A stretch of 64,000 bases of DNA from Glandiceps talaboti (GCF_964340395.1 NC_135551.1:28310880-28374879), one strand, 5' to 3'; positions 25,601-34,675 are shown, counted from the stretch's first letter. The notes: generated by a model from the letters alone, not told the origin. A program made the numbers and translations.

Positions 25601-26739
25601 ATGTAAGTTTACAATATATCATTCTGACTAGCTTGTCATACCCAGGAAATGAATGGCCAACTTGTACAATGTATATAGCTTTTCAAAGTGAAAGCTTAGA
25701 ATGTTAAGTTAACATATCATTTGAGTTTTCTAGTAATCAGTATGGAACTGACTATTCTTCAATATCTGGGAAGAACCACAAGTATTCTACATATTGGGAT
25801 TCAAAAGAAACTCTAGAAACAAACCTACATATACAAAAATATACCATTTAGACTATAAGCAAATAAGCAAATTATAATACATAGATGAGGTAACATAGTC
25901 TGGGGATTTTGTCAGTATTATTTATACTTATAGTGACAACCATTCACATTATGTCTATTGATCCAAACAGCATTTTTCTGTACTAAGAAAAGATCACAAA
26001 CATTGTTGCAATTTATCGATGAGGAATCCCTTTCTAACTTGTACGCCCAGTGTCAGCCTGGTGTATGTGTAGGTACTGGGTTAACATGGACACGCTGGTG
26101 AAGGGTAAGTGCCAGTCAAGTTTTCACACTATGCCAAGTCGATGCTAGCCCTATTCCAAAGTGATTTTTGAGCTATACTTTACAGTATGACCAATAACGA
26201 ATGAGCTGTGTATGCAAATCACATAGATCAAACATGACATTCATCTCTTTGTATAAGGATGAATCATACTATAATATTATACACAAGGATTGCCAAGGTC
26301 ACGAAGGTGGGATAAAAGTTTTTAAAATATTGAACACACACACACACACACACAAATGAGGTAAAATCATCACATATTAGTAATTCAATATTGGACTTAC
26401 AGTGTTTTTAGGTATGCCATCATACTGCCTAGTTGATGCAATATTAGCGTTAGCACCAGCTTCCAACAGGGTCTTGACAATATCAACTGACTGCTGGCCA
26501 CATGCAACATGCAATGCAGTTCTACCAAATGAGTCTGTACTATCCACATATTTTTTTTGCTCTCCGTGTAGGAGATCCTGTAAAAATTCCACATTGCCAT
26601 AGAAAGCTGCCAGGTGTAGTAACTGGCCTGGGAATGCTTCAGTGTCAGATAATTCAAATTCTGATACCATATCCATGGTTGGGACTTCCTGAGGAGAGTA
26701 CCCAGATGCTCCTCGTTCTACCTTTTCATCTCTATCCAT
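3044..26739 (-). CDS. Lrrk: LRRK-family ROCO kinase (ANK-LRR-ROC-COR-kinase-WD40), 25 coding exons
   Basis: Leucine-rich repeat kinase: a large cytoplasmic/membrane-associated Ser/Thr kinase with its own GTPase; family members act in vesicle trafficking, lysosome and cytoskeleton control. Coding exons, 5' to 3' on the minus strand: 26401-26739, 23419-23584, 22914-23064, 21606-21753, 20771-20911, 17957-20182, 17033-17337, 16226-16346, 15675-15839, 15232-15354, 14093-14348, 13700-13832, 13177-13271, 12563-12685, 11922-12118, 9840-11477, 8598-9053, 7958-8209, 7548-7670, 6977-7196, 6271-6511, 5850-6095, 4577-4803, 3894-4019, 3044-3375. All junctions are GT-AG, phases match, and the sum is 8550 nt (2849 aa plus stop). 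From memory, human LRRK1 is about 2015 aa, so this is long. Subfamily is mixed: DYGISR and the VLVWSL segment recall LRRK1, while ROC, COR and the RPSAAQI motif recall LRRK2; a tree is needed. The start is uncertain: the ATG at 26739 has A at -3 and G at +4, but the frame stays open to the acceptor at 26809, so an upstream coding exon is possible. Confidence 0.93.
3457..3560. repeat. (TGATTTAGTA)n-type minisatellite, LRRK intron 24
   Basis: About ten units of TATGATTTAG or TATGATTTAC, one shortened to TTTAATGATT. It begins about 80 bp upstream of the last LRRK exon's acceptor. Confidence 0.85.
4877..5400 (-). mobile_element. Retroposon 3' end with AGATA pentamer tail
   Basis: On the minus strand GGCAAATTTCCATGTTTCAT is followed by GGGCAATAAAGTATATC and (TTATC)n at 5261-5292; a second AGATA run is at 4881-4924. 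GCAAATTTCC...CAATAAAGT with a short tandem tail is the typical 3' end of CR1/L2-like non-LTR elements or their SINEs. Only the end is present. Confidence 0.6.
6593..6785. repeat. (TG)n followed by TCTG/CTCT-rich tract, LRRK intron 20
   Basis: A pure TG dinucleotide run of about 87 bp (6593-6679) passes into degenerate TCTG, TCTC and CACT repeats. Confidence 0.9.
6977..9053 (-). CDS. Lrrk: LRRK exons 17-20: protein kinase domain
   Basis: Exons 8598-9053, 7958-8209, 7548-7670 and 6977-7196. Key residues: glycine loop LLGKGTFGFVF (about 2130-2140), VACK lysine (about 2157), HRDLKSEN with catalytic Asp about 2278, DYGISR with magnesium-binding Asp about 2307 (Tyr replaces the usual Phe, an LRRK hallmark), APE motif MAPEI, and SFGMFMYELL and HRPSAAQI in the C-lobe. 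All catalytic residues are intact, so an active kinase is expected. HRD is canonical here; from memory human LRRK2 has YRD. The segment CDPGHGAKQAHKAAYENA after the lysine is an unusual insertion in the N-lobe. Confidence 0.94.
9447..9720. repeat. Three tandem copies of a unit of about 97 bp in LRRK intron 16
   Basis: Units share GCTAACAGAT, GTGCCTGTCCAGTGTTATCA and TTGGGCTTATGCAC. A related stretch (GTGATTTTTGAGCTATAC) recurs near 26165, so the family is dispersed. Not derived from the neighbouring exon. Confidence 0.75.
9840..11477 (-). CDS. Lrrk: LRRK exon 16: C-terminal COR, low-complexity linker with polyQ, pre-kinase segment
   Basis: A 1638-bp exon, residues 1564-2109. It includes the COR C-lobe motif YIPSGFWSRLITRML, then VCWQTGMKLMHRG, and YVLEQIDTLLEDWYPNIG. 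The PCTLC motif and a later MIECPVHGD sit where LRRKs carry PCxxC and CPxH. Between them is a linker that is acidic (SSSDEDEDLGEEA), Ala/Pro-rich, then Gln-rich: nine consecutive Gln at about residues 2022-2030 followed by further Gln/Arg clusters (DNA about 10045-10104, mostly CAA codons). The linker helps explain why this protein is longer than its relatives. Confidence 0.92.
11610..11951 (-). repeat. 61-bp tandem array made from the LRRK exon 15 end and donor
   Basis: Donor-like sites (GTAGGT or GTAAGT after CAATG or AAATG) end at 11921 (genuine), 11860, 11799, 11738 and 11677, exactly 61 bp apart, with a more degraded sixth copy below. Each unit copies about 30 nt of exon 15 plus 31 nt of intron. 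The shift of 61 nt per copy breaks the reading frame. Divergence increases away from the exon. Confidence 0.94.
11922..13832 (-). CDS. Lrrk: LRRK exons 12-15: N-terminal half of the COR domain
   Basis: Exons 13700-13832, 13177-13271, 12563-12685 and 11922-12118 encode residues 1380-1563. The segment begins with the IPATYLALEG motif that opens COR domains and contains ATRFLHDNGVLLHYED, YVFVDPQWLCDML, and a winged-helix-like NLLNKFEVAVTWDNKRLIIP with the canonical FE(V/I)A core. COR is the dimerisation module that couples the GTPase to the kinase. Two of these exons (14 and 15) are followed by repeats built from their own 3' ends. Confidence 0.92.
12188..12571 (-). repeat. Repeats derived from the LRRK exon 14 junction, rich in CArG boxes
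   Basis: The exon 14 end and donor read CCAAATATG|GTAAGTATTC. The next about 380 bp of intron repeats variants of this block at 24-50 bp spacing. A segment of about 100 bp (12188-12288) is also repeated at 12386-12486. On the plus strand CCATATTTGG or CCAAATTTGG occurs at 12217, 12241, 12267, 12364, 12412, 12436, 12462, 12512, 12536 and 12562, all perfect CC(A/T)6GG matches. Confidence 0.88.
13992..14082. repeat. (GGA)n, G-run and (AAC)n block beside the LRRK exon 11 donor
   Basis: On the plus strand GGA triplets, then a G-rich run, then 14 AAC triplets. On the transcribed strand this is TTG triplets starting about 10 nt after the donor, then C-rich and TCC triplets: a long pyrimidine-biased tract. 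Confidence 0.9.
14093..16346 (-). CDS. Lrrk: LRRK exons 8-11: ROC (Ras-of-complex) GTPase domain
   Basis: Exons 16226-16346, 15675-15839, 15232-15354 and 14093-14348 encode residues 1159-1380. Visible GTPase motifs: P-loop GVQGIGKTT (about 1172-1180), switch I region TVGVDVCDW, G3 motif WDFGGQ ending exon 9, and G4-like VGTHYD in place of NKxD, the THxD form typical of LRRKs. The spacing is that of a full ROC domain, and Lys and Thr of the P-loop are present, so GTP binding is expected. Exon 9's 3' end is repeated twice in the following intron. The donor at 15670-15674 was chosen because its exon joins directly to KEYYATHQYF, matching the family alignment. Confidence 0.93.
15573..15716 (-). 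repeat. 51-bp in-frame tandem copies of the LRRK exon 9 end
   Basis: Three copies: the genuine exon end (15675-15716) and two intronic copies (15624-15674 and 15573-15623). Each includes the G3 motif WDFGGQ codons. The donor GTAAGC is kept at the first and second copies; in the third it is lost (CAG followed by ATACG). The unit is 17 codons with no stop, reading VSKHGQITFSTWDFGGQ, so splicing at the second donor keeps the frame. Confidence 0.93.
16619..16690. repeat. (ATA)n microsatellite, LRRK intron 7
   Basis: About 21 ATA triplets in a row, ending AATAATAACAATTG. Confidence 0.92.
17033..17337 (-). CDS. Lrrk: LRRK exon 7: final LRRs leading into ROC
   Basis: A 305-bp exon, residues 1058-1159. 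It carries the last LRR units (QLKANNNRLDAIP, AIHVDGNQDITTIPPEIG) and the helix (RTRQTRDLLGYLRSILDK) that in LRRK proteins links the LRR solenoid to the ROC GTPase. The acceptor is CAG at 17338-17340; the donor is GTAAGT at 17027-17032, leaving phase 2, which the next exon completes to Lys. Confidence 0.92.
17470..17910. repeat. Three diverged copies of a dispersed repeat of about 145 bp (family A), LRRK intron 6
   Basis: Common features are AGGATTAAACTTTGG, an ACAGCTGTCTGACA-like block, AATGTGAGAAC and GGGCCTTTAA. Single copies occur at about 335-490 and 33205-33345. No coding potential is seen. Confidence 0.65.
17957..20182 (-). CDS. Lrrk: LRRK exon 6: last ankyrin repeats, spacer and leucine-rich repeats
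   Basis: A single 2226-bp exon encoding residues 316-1057. The first third holds further ankyrin units (QTPIYLASVSSHLDIVRLLL, GQTALHAAVLNDKIEIARLL, and a degenerate pair ending near residue 520). A Ser/Thr-rich spacer follows. From about residue 665 come LRRs of the LxxLxLSxNxLxxLP type, for example VLNASKNKIEKLP, KIDLSRNRLESLP, TLIVSHNKLKSMP and LLLSNNELEELP. A long acidic and Ser-rich insertion (DDDDLYDIGDGIG and a Ser run near 18170) interrupts the LRR series. Such a large exon among exons of 95-330 bp is unusual; only exon 16 is comparable. Confidence 0.92.
20771..26739 (-). CDS. Lrrk: LRRK exons 1-5: N-terminal ankyrin repeats
   Basis: Five exons (26401-26739, 23419-23584, 22914-23064, 21606-21753, 20771-20911) encode residues 1-315. 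Ankyrin signatures recur: LLHLAAFYGN, GRTALHVACG, FPLHRAAWDN, TPYDLAIANR, TPLHVVCQKG and LPIHIACAEG, each followed by a helix such as VDIVKTLLEAGANAN. These form a protein-interaction solenoid as in LRRK1. Exon 1 ends in phase 0 and exon 2 starts in phase 0, joining two ankyrin units cleanly. Upstream of the chosen ATG the same exon has an open acidic stretch rich in Asp, so the true N-terminus may lie further 5'. Confidence 0.9.
21971..22943 (-). repeat. 86-bp tandem array made from the 3' end and splice donor of LRRK exon 3
   Basis: Twelve boundaries, counting the genuine exon end, recur at 22017, 22093, 22169, 22255, 22341, 22427, 22513, 22599, 22685, 22771, 22857 and 22943. Spacing is 86 bp; the two steps farthest from the exon are 76 bp because each lacks a 10-bp block. 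Each unit contains about 30 nt copied from the end of exon 3 (ending CTGCTATACAA), the donor GTAAGT and about 56 nt of intron. Copies differ by only a few bases, so the array is young or homogenised. A unit of 86 is not a multiple of three and carries an in-frame TAA after the donor, so use of a distal donor would truncate the protein. Confidence 0.95.
23252..23398. repeat. 37-bp minisatellite (four copies), LRRK intron 2
   Basis: The unit contains GTCATGGATGTCACCCCTCC and CAAACTCCCTAGA. It begins about 20 bp from the exon 2 donor but contains no exon sequence. Confidence 0.85.
23845..23886. repeat. G-run tract with quadruplex potential, LRRK intron 1
   Basis: Runs of 6-12 G separated by single T bases over about 40 bp, giving at least four G-tracts on the plus strand. 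Confidence 0.8.
24860..25105. repeat. Three tandem units with CTGAGACCAGTCTCAG palindromes, LRRK intron 1
   Basis: Units of about 80-85 bp alternate CAGTTTGCAAAAA, ATCTGAGACCAGTCTCAG and CTAGCTGAGACTA. The 16-bp palindrome occurs repeatedly, so stems can form. Confidence 0.65.
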
Positions 26740-28420
26740 TGTGACTATTATATCATTGTCATCATCATCGTCATCACAACCAAGAATGGTGAATTCTTCA
26801 TTATCATTTCTGAAAATCAAGAAATACATAGTTTGATAAAATCTGGGGCGATCAATGAAACAATCAACAGCAGTGAATTAACCTACATTTTGCAGGATGA
26901 AATATTTTGTTTCCTACATCTACATGTGGCTACAATCAGGCCTGGGTATGTTTCAAAATCATTATTTATATATATATAACAAACCATATGTATTGATTGC
27001 ATAACATTTCTCTGTCACTGAGATTAAAATGCTCATAAAACAAAATATTTGTTGTTATGCAATATCACCACATTTTTCTATTAACTTAATGACAGCAAAT
27101 AATTGTACATGCTATACTGAGGCTAAATCTTAATACACAACTAGTCGAGCATTTCCACTACAGTAATTCTTTCTAAATTCAAGGCCTATGACTTACTGTG
27201 TGACCAGAATAATGATGATTTCACTGATGCAATGGACAACTGTAAAACCTTGAAATGGTAGAACTATCGTTAGATTTGTGTCTGATTTGCATAACAATTT
27301 TAGGAATATGGGGCAAGATGTTTTTCATTTCCATATGATTTGCATAATATATTGTAAGAATAGGGCATTTGCATCTGATTAGCATGTGATTTGCATACCG
27401 ATTGTAGGACTAAAGCAATATTTGCATTTCATTACCGGCTGGTTTGCATATTGATTGTAGAAATGTCAATATTTACATCTAATTAGTAAATGATTTACAT
27501 AATGACTAGGATTATGGCCAGATTTCCTTCAAATTGCATTTGATTTAGATGGCTGAAAAGTTGTCTACTTGTTTACATACTGTATCATTACAGAATACAC
27601 ACGTAGACGGACATATGGTGAACAGCTTAGACAAGTAAATCTCAACCCTACTGAGAACAATATGTAGTCAATCTATAAACAGTTACAGTGATTGTTTCAA
27701 GACTTATTAGCTATTATATATATTTGTTATATTGTTACATTTACAGACTGCATGCAAAATATTATTTTGTTTATAATATTGAGTTTAGCAAGCTGGTAAA
27801 ATCTATGATTAACAGTTCTGAGTTTTTCCATGTCAGACACAAATTTTTTAAATACACGTAACATACATGCAAAATTTTACAAGTTTACTTAGTGTTCTTG
27901 AATACTGAATAATTAGATATTACACATGTATTCTCAGATATTTACTTAGGTCAGCCAAGAAAAATATGAGTGACCTAGAGGGCCTTGTCATTATGAGCCA
28001 ATACGGTGAGTACATATACAATGTACATGGGTGAGTTCAGGATTAAAATGATTTGCAATCTGCTAGCTAGATTGTCCACATCACTGGTACTGTACTGTGC
28101 CAACTCTAGTAGTAGCTGACATGATGCTTAGTACAGTTACAGTGCAGCGACATGGTCATTTTACACTATTAGAAGGATTGCAAACTATTTTTATCCTGAA
28201 CTCGGCCCTATGTAATGACAAAACTGATAGATCACAAGCATTTTCTGACAAAATGGATAATACTTCTGTAAGCACAATTAATGAAATAGTGGAAAAATAA
28301 AGACAATTTGAAATGTTTTAACTGTCATTACTAGTAAAATATCAAAGAACCAGTCACATAGATGCAATATACTGTGACTAACACCGTGACATAGAACAGG
28401 ATATAAACCCATATTTTATT

Positions 28421-28718
28421 CAAATGTGTTCACCTCACAGTCATTTGTTAGCTAATAGTCTATTCCAGGATGGTATTATTCTAGTCCAGGATGATCATAA
28501 TACAAAATAATGACGTTATTAGGTATATAAGATATTTCAAAAAATATTGTTGTCGGTCATTGTTGCAATATTTACACAAGTCCTGCAACAGTATTTTTTT
28601 AAATATCGTATATACCTAATAACGTCATTATTTTGTATTATGATCATCCTGGACTAGAATAATACCATCTTGGAATAGAATATTAGCTCACAAGTGACTG
28701 TGGTTCACCTACACTTGT
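28421..28718. mobile_element. 300-bp palindromic element in presumed LRRK intron 1 (different family)
   Basis: Arms of about 130 bp pair almost perfectly (for example CCAGGATGATCATAATAC against GTATTATGATCATCCTGG), with a loop of about 35 bp. No similarity to the 990/59955 family. A non-autonomous fold-back transposon is the likely origin. Confidence 0.8.
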
Positions 28719-29804
28719 GTATAACAAGCCATATTACTCATCATCATGTCTAGTTACAATACAATGCTACACTGTATTTGGGTGGTCAGTCATAAGTCAA
28801 ACGTACAATGTACCCCTAGCATGTATCACATGACTAACTAAGAGATGTTTTCATCTAAATGCAATATAACACGTTTCTGTTGTTGTTACCTTCTGATGGC
28901 ATATTTTAATGTATATAGAAAGTCAAATTAGCATATAAGAACTGAATATCAAAAGGCAGCTAGAGTGTATTGTATTCTACTTCCTGGTACTATGTGGCAT
29001 TGAAGACCAGTTTCTGTTGTTGTTACCCCAGTTGGTGGCATACTAGGGTTTCCTTGATATTTTAGTGTACAAATTATACCATCAAAGCTTTTAACACATT
29101 ATGCCTCACATGAGAGTAATGTAAGTACGCTGTATGAAGTATAATTGTGCAAGTATTTTAATGCAGCAACAATTATGCCCCCCCCCCCCAAAAAAAAAAA
29201 AAAAAAAGTATAAAAAAACACAAAAAAGAAGAAGCATAAAGTGAGCTAATACCCTTTGAGTTTAAAGTAATCTTCACATATCTCAGGCTTTGAGTATTTC
29301 ATAGTTAAGTCACAATTCCCTGAAGGAAATGGGTTTATGTACAATACAAAGTGATTTGTTACTATTAATGTTCTATTTTAATGTTGTGTCTTTTCTATCA
29401 GACATCAGTCTCCTATTCTGTTGATGAAATTATGGTATACGTGCAAGATCTTATCAAACTACAATGTACTATGTCTGTATTGTTATCTGAGTAGCACATC
29501 ATCCTAGGGGTCGTGACCTGATAGTAGCCATAGTAACAAGGTGCAATGTACAGGATATCAATGTCTGTCACAAAATGGTGTTTTAAAATGTACAAAATGA
29601 AAATTGATAAAACAATGATTTTTGTCAAATTTGACAATGGTAGTCAATGTTTCGACTTACTATTAAAGATAGATACAAACTGACACTATTGTTGTGATAT
29701 GTTCATATAAGCTATACCATGTATGCAATTGTTTCTGATGACTCACATAATCCTGCAGTATACATTTTACTTCAATAGTTTATATTATCTTGATTACAAT
29801 TACA

Positions 29805-30065
29805 GTATTCTGTTATACAATTACAGTATTCTGTTTTTGTCATTTTGGCCTGTGGCCTAAAGAGGAATAAACAATGCATTTATTATCTTGATTACCAGGT
29901 AATTATAATACACAACAAAGACATCACTATCATCCACTTGTTATACAATTACAGTATTCTGTTTTTGTCATTTTGGCCTGTGGCCTAAAGAGGAATAAAC
30001 AATATATTTATCTTGATTACTAGGTAATTATAAAACACAACAGAGACATCACTATCATCAACTTG
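29805..30065. repeat. Two tandem copies (about 122 bp) of a retroposon-like tail
   Basis: Both copies contain TTTGGCCTGTGGCCTAAAGA followed by GGAATAAACAA, and ATCACTATCATC. The same CCTGTGGCCTAAAGAGGAAT block occurs inverted at 16373-16412 in LRRK intron 7. Confidence 0.65.
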
Positions 30066-30386
30066 TGTAATCTACCACATCAAACAATAATAGTTTTACT
30101 TTGTGTCTACTTTAGTAAGTCTATAGTATATAATCCAACTGTAATATTACCAACTCAAGACAAAAGTGATAATTTATTTATGGGTGGGGCAAGACTGATG
30201 TACATAGAATACTCTAAGTATTAACCTCCCTGGTCAAATATATAATGTTTTTTAAGTACAGTACCACATAATTATTCATAACTTTTCAAAACAACCAAAT
30301 ATAGATCATATTATGCACAGCTGGCAAACTAATTTGTATTACATGTATGTCATACTAAAGCAGTGTTGAAATGTTATGAAATGGCT

Positions 30387-30389
30387 TAA

Positions 30390-30436
<47 letters not shown>

Positions 30437-30439
30437 ATA
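30387..30439. repeat. (AAAT)n microsatellite
   Basis: Thirteen AAAT-type tetranucleotides without interruption, in presumed LRRK intron 1. Confidence 0.92.
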
Positions 30440-31359
30440 TTAATACAAAATTTGGGATTTGCTATCAAGAAATTTTTTGACTGTGAGTAGAATTTTTTTA
30501 TGGATAAGTATGAACCCAGAGTCTATGAACATACATTCTTGCAAACATATATTATGTTTTTTGGGTTGTCCTCAAACATATACTACAGGTTCACTTTCTT
30601 AGAAACCAGGAAATGATGTCTTTCCCTTTAAAGTGAATGATAGACTATTAGTGATTGTGAAATAATTGTGATAGTCAATTCCCTTGTTATACATTACATT
30701 AATTTTGTGCATTTAGATTTTAACACAATAATGCTCAACAAATAAATCTACATTTATCTTGTATTAAAAGAAAGAAAATTTTAAAGGTCGAATACGATAT
30801 TATTAATAGTCATAGATAGATTGAGTATTAACAATTTCATTCATTTCTATTTTTGTATGCTTTACCATGCTTGCTATGGCATGTTGTTATGCAATAAAGA
30901 TTCAAAAGTATGACTTCATGTATCATTTTTAAATTTTATAATATATTTTCTCCATTTTAATTCCTATCATAGTATCACAGAACTGTCTGATCGTGATCAG
31001 TTGAACATTTACATGTAAAAGAAGTTACAAAATGAAGACGGTTCTAATTATCAATAACCCTTTTGTTAGTCTATGTATTTATACTGATATTCTGAGTCAG
31101 CTAATTTTATCACTCTAAACTTTCGTTTCGGTTTCAGATCGTCACAATGTACATGTATGTCGCATGTTCTGTCTGAATGTCAATGTGTGGAAGATAATCC
31201 ACCACACACACAGATGTCATATACGCGGCATGCATTAGGCAACGATGGCCATGGCGACGCAAATAGCTGTACTCAACTCCTAGGATATCATTTGTACTTT
31301 GGAAGATATCTAGGCACATTGAAACAATTCACTAAAGCCTGCAGCAGCTTTGAAAGTTC

Positions 31360-31445
31360 TCATTACAAACCTGTATTTCAGCTCCGAAATGTTTCAGCGG
31401 CAGCCATTTTTGTTGTGGAACCTCCAAGTTGGTATAAATAGGTGA
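31360..31445 (-). promoter_or_regulatory. Candidate LRRK promoter and 5' UTR exon
   Basis: On the minus strand a TATTTATA box near 31433-31440 is followed within about 30 bp by AAAAATGGCTGCCGC, a match to the YY1-type start-site motif AAnATGGC. The ATG there reaches a TGA after nine codons, so it cannot start the kinase. A possible donor, CAG|GTTTGT, follows near 31375 and could splice to the acceptor before 26809. The assignment is by position and motifs only. Confidence 0.25.
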
Positions 31446-32145
31446 GAAAGACTCCTTAGAAATCTGATTGTTATTCATTGTTTACCATAATCTACTTACG
31501 TGATATTCAAAGTATAAGTTTAGCAATTTTTTGTTCGGAAAACTGTCGTATGAATTGTTTAACTTACCGTGTGACGACAGATATGAATGCCATTGTTTTC
31601 TTCATCATAAAATTCTGAACGAAATCCAAGTAGACACATCCAACTACTAGTACTATATGTCCAGCAGTGTCCCTGATACTTCTGCAATCTCGTTCGAACG
31701 TACAAACATTTTAGTTCGCTTTCATTCCCTATTCTTCAGAACACACAAATGGCGACAGTCTAAGATTTGACCTGTTTTAGTGCCCTAACGGAAATACAAA
31801 CGACGAGTGACGAGCTGCTCTGTGTTGTGGACCCGGGTCTAGTAGTGGTCTGAGGTTGTATACAGTATATGACAGCAGAGGAAGTGAGAAGTGCAGTGGG
31901 GTTTGTGTTATACACACAGCTATCGGGGATTCCCCAAATATAAATAAACTCATACAAACTGAAAGGCCACTCGTGCACTCGTGCCAATGACGAGGACTGT
32001 GTGGAATTTCCAACCGATAGTACAAGAACACACAGCAATCGGGTCGTACCTTCTAGGAAAACCATGTTACAATAACAAGCTTATTCATATTTATAGCTTT
32101 ATGGTTTCGTTTCGCCATGGATCTATTACAGCCGGTATCTTATCT

Positions 32146-32408
32146 CATAGATCCATGGTTTCGCCGAATACCATATTAAACTCAAATATTCATATATTGT
32201 AGACTTTGTCGTTGACACCTTTTTGTGTATGTATTGTTGTCTCGTTTGTGTTTGTTTAGTGTAAACAAAAGAATCATTTATCATGTTTTTTTAACGTGTA
32301 ATCATAGACAATTGTCTATGGTGTAATCAAAAGCCCAAGTGGTAGCTCACCGACCAAATACAATAATATTGGAGCTTTAATATGGTATTCGGCGAAACCA
32401 TGGATCTA

Positions 32409-32410
<2 letters not shown>
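32146..32410. mobile_element. Inverted repeat element upstream of LRRK
   Basis: A 37-bp arm at 32146-32182 (starting CATAGATCCATGGTTTCGCC) is matched in inverse by 32373-32410 with about one indel. A partial extra copy of the arm end (TCGCCATGGATCTAT) sits at 32111-32125. The right arm is followed directly by (TTG)n at 32409-32453. Confidence 0.7.

Positions 32411-32454
<44 letters not shown>
32409..32454. repeat. (TTG)n microsatellite upstream of LRRK
   Basis: About 15 TTG triplets joined directly to the right arm of the inverted repeat at 32373-32410. Confidence 0.92.
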
Positions 32455-33714
32455 CATAAAGTTTATTTTGATAGAAAACCATCCACAGAATAGCTACATG
32501 TAGCTGATGGTACAAATTGACCATTTTCTACTATAAGTTGTATCTGATCAAATAAGAGTTTGTGAAATAATTCAAAGTGGTATAGTTGGTAAGTGATGCC
32601 CCATTTTCAACCAAAGTCAGTACAGAAAATTATATGCACAACACATGTAGGACACACTAATAAATTACAGTCGATGCAGAGTGCTAGAAGTAATATGATA
32701 TGTACACAGAGGCTGGGAAGCTGAGAGTTGTACACGTTTTTTGAAATCTTTGGAACGTCATGGTCTGGGAATGTTTTGATGTGTTGTTTGTTCCCTTCAG
32801 AGGGTAAAAACAAAGACTTCTTTATATTTTCAATACTCAATTTTGAAGTTATGTGGGTCAACTCTATTGAGGCTATGGGATCGACATACTGATTAAGAGT
32901 AACAACTGGCAGGTTTCCAAAACTAATGAATACTCAGAATAGGGTAATATCCTGTACACTTTCATATGAGTTCGTTCACACTTATCAGGAGCAGCTGAAC
33001 ATTTGTAAACCACTGAGAAGGAACAAATTTGTTTGGATTATGTTTAGCAGTCGACAAGTCAAACTTATTTTATCAACTTTAACCCCCAACCCCACCTGAC
33101 TTTCACTCATTTCCTCAGCTACAAAAATCAGTTTTTCACACTGCTTTCAAAGTATTAATTTACCAGTGAATGTAGAATCCAACCTCATGAAAATAGTATT
33201 AAAGGCCAATATCTAGTTACAATTAAACTTTGGGAGAGTAGAGCTGTAGAAAAATTGTTCCATAACAAAAGTATTATCTGGTGTGATTTTGATGGCTCCA
33301 TTGACAAGTTAGCACTAATGTGAGAACCTTGGATTGAATCATAAATATTCGGTAATTCCAATAAAAAAAGTTCTAAGTCATATCACATAAGGCATTGAGG
33401 GGGCTGGGTAAATGGGAGGGGTGGGCATGGTAATCTGCATACACACAGCTTTCCAGGAATAACTGACCACAAGAGGAATTCTTTACATGATAGTGTAAAT
33501 TGGAAGTTACAATATGATGCTTATTATTACTACTGTATTTCATTCAGTTATACAGAATTACATTCACACTTCTTTTTCTGAATTCTGTACAAACTTTCCA
33601 CACCTTCACATTTACAGACAGTCAATCATATACAACCCCTAACACCAAATTAAGCATTTTCTGTATGTACCACAATCGTTTATAGAATCCACATTGACCA
33701 CATTAGAAAGGCCA

Positions 33715-34035
33715 CATACTAGCAATATAGTTAGGCTTGTAAGTAAACCAGTTGAAACAGTATACTTTTAAACATGATATGAATGCTATAAAGGAGTGTA
33801 ACACACAGATTAAGTGTTTTACTTCAGTATTACTGGTTGTATTAACAATTGCAACACTATACTTTTACACTTGATATGAATGCTATAAATGAATGCAGCA
33901 CATAGAGAAAGTGATTTACTTCAGTGTTACTGGTTGTATTAGCAATTGAAACAGTATACTTTTACACTTGATATGAATGCTATAAAGGAGTGTAGCACAC
34001 AGATTAAGTGCTTTACTTCAGTGTTACTGGTTGTA
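33715..34035. repeat. Three tandem copies of a unit of about 98 bp, 3' of CDC5L
   Basis: Each unit contains GAAACAGTATACTTTTA, GATATGAATGCTATAAA and TTACTGGTTGTATTA. It belongs to the same family as the palindrome at 37950-38155. It lies just beyond the presumed CDC5L polyadenylation site. Confidence 0.75.
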
Positions 34036-34151
34036 TTTTCTCATACAAACCAACCGACTGGACATAGGATTAGAGAGTCATGGATTTGACCCACCATTGT
34101 TTCAATACACAACCTGACACTGGAAATGATACTTCCACATTTTAAAGAGTT

Positions 34152-34157
34152 TTTATT
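34152..34157 (-). terminator. Possible CDC5L polyadenylation signal
   Basis: AATAAA on the minus strand about 520 nt past the CDC5L stop codon. No closer perfect hexamer was noticed. Confidence 0.35.
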
Positions 34158-34675
34158 ATACAATAATATGTTTCCAAAGTTTACACAAAGTTGCAGGAAA
34201 AAGAGTGCACACAACAGCTAAAGCTATGTTGTAAGTCAGGCAGTGATGACTACATATTTGAGAACAAGAGCTATTTTAATACACTTGTCATACAAATCAC
34301 CTTGTATGAATACAAATATTAGTGATGATAAAACACACTGTACTGTGAATAATCAGGCATTATGTTGTGTATTCTGTCCACACTATACATTTATATCTTT
34401 CTGTGTACTTTTCACAGAATTACTGAAAATATATTTAAGATTTGAGATCTCAAATTTTATTGGTTTTCCAGAACAGAATACAAACATGATTCATTGAACG
34501 CATCAAAGTCACACTGTTCTCTGCAAACTGTCACTTTCAGTAAAGGTGCTGTGACAAGCCTTGACATAGACAAGAGAAATGTACGGACAGGGAATGACCA
34601 GATACACAGAATGCTATTCCCACACAATTTCTGAGCAGTCAGTTCATCAAAATATGATTTGATGTGTTTTTAAGT

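Larger units (their letters stand above)
26810..31359. other. Presumed LRRK intron 1, no coding exon recognised
   Basis: AT-rich, with the palindrome at 28421-28718, a C/A homopolymer run at 29178-29207, the duplicated retroposon-like tail and (AAAT)n. A short upstream coding exon for LRRK could hide here; I saw none with clear homology. Confidence 0.5.
31446..34151. other. Intergenic gap between LRRK and CDC5L
   Basis: Holds an inverted repeat (32146-32410), (TTG)n, a family A copy (33205-33345) and the tandem unit at 33715-34035. The stretch 31450-32200 is less AT-rich than its surroundings and may be upstream regulatory DNA. A plus-strand AAATGGCGAC near 31747 is another YY1-like site. 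No convincing gene. Confidence 0.5.

Noticed and set aside
31157-31441. 94-aa plus-strand frame opposite the presumed LRRK 5' end
   Set aside because: No recognisable motif, no splice context, and it overlaps a likely promoter on the other strand.
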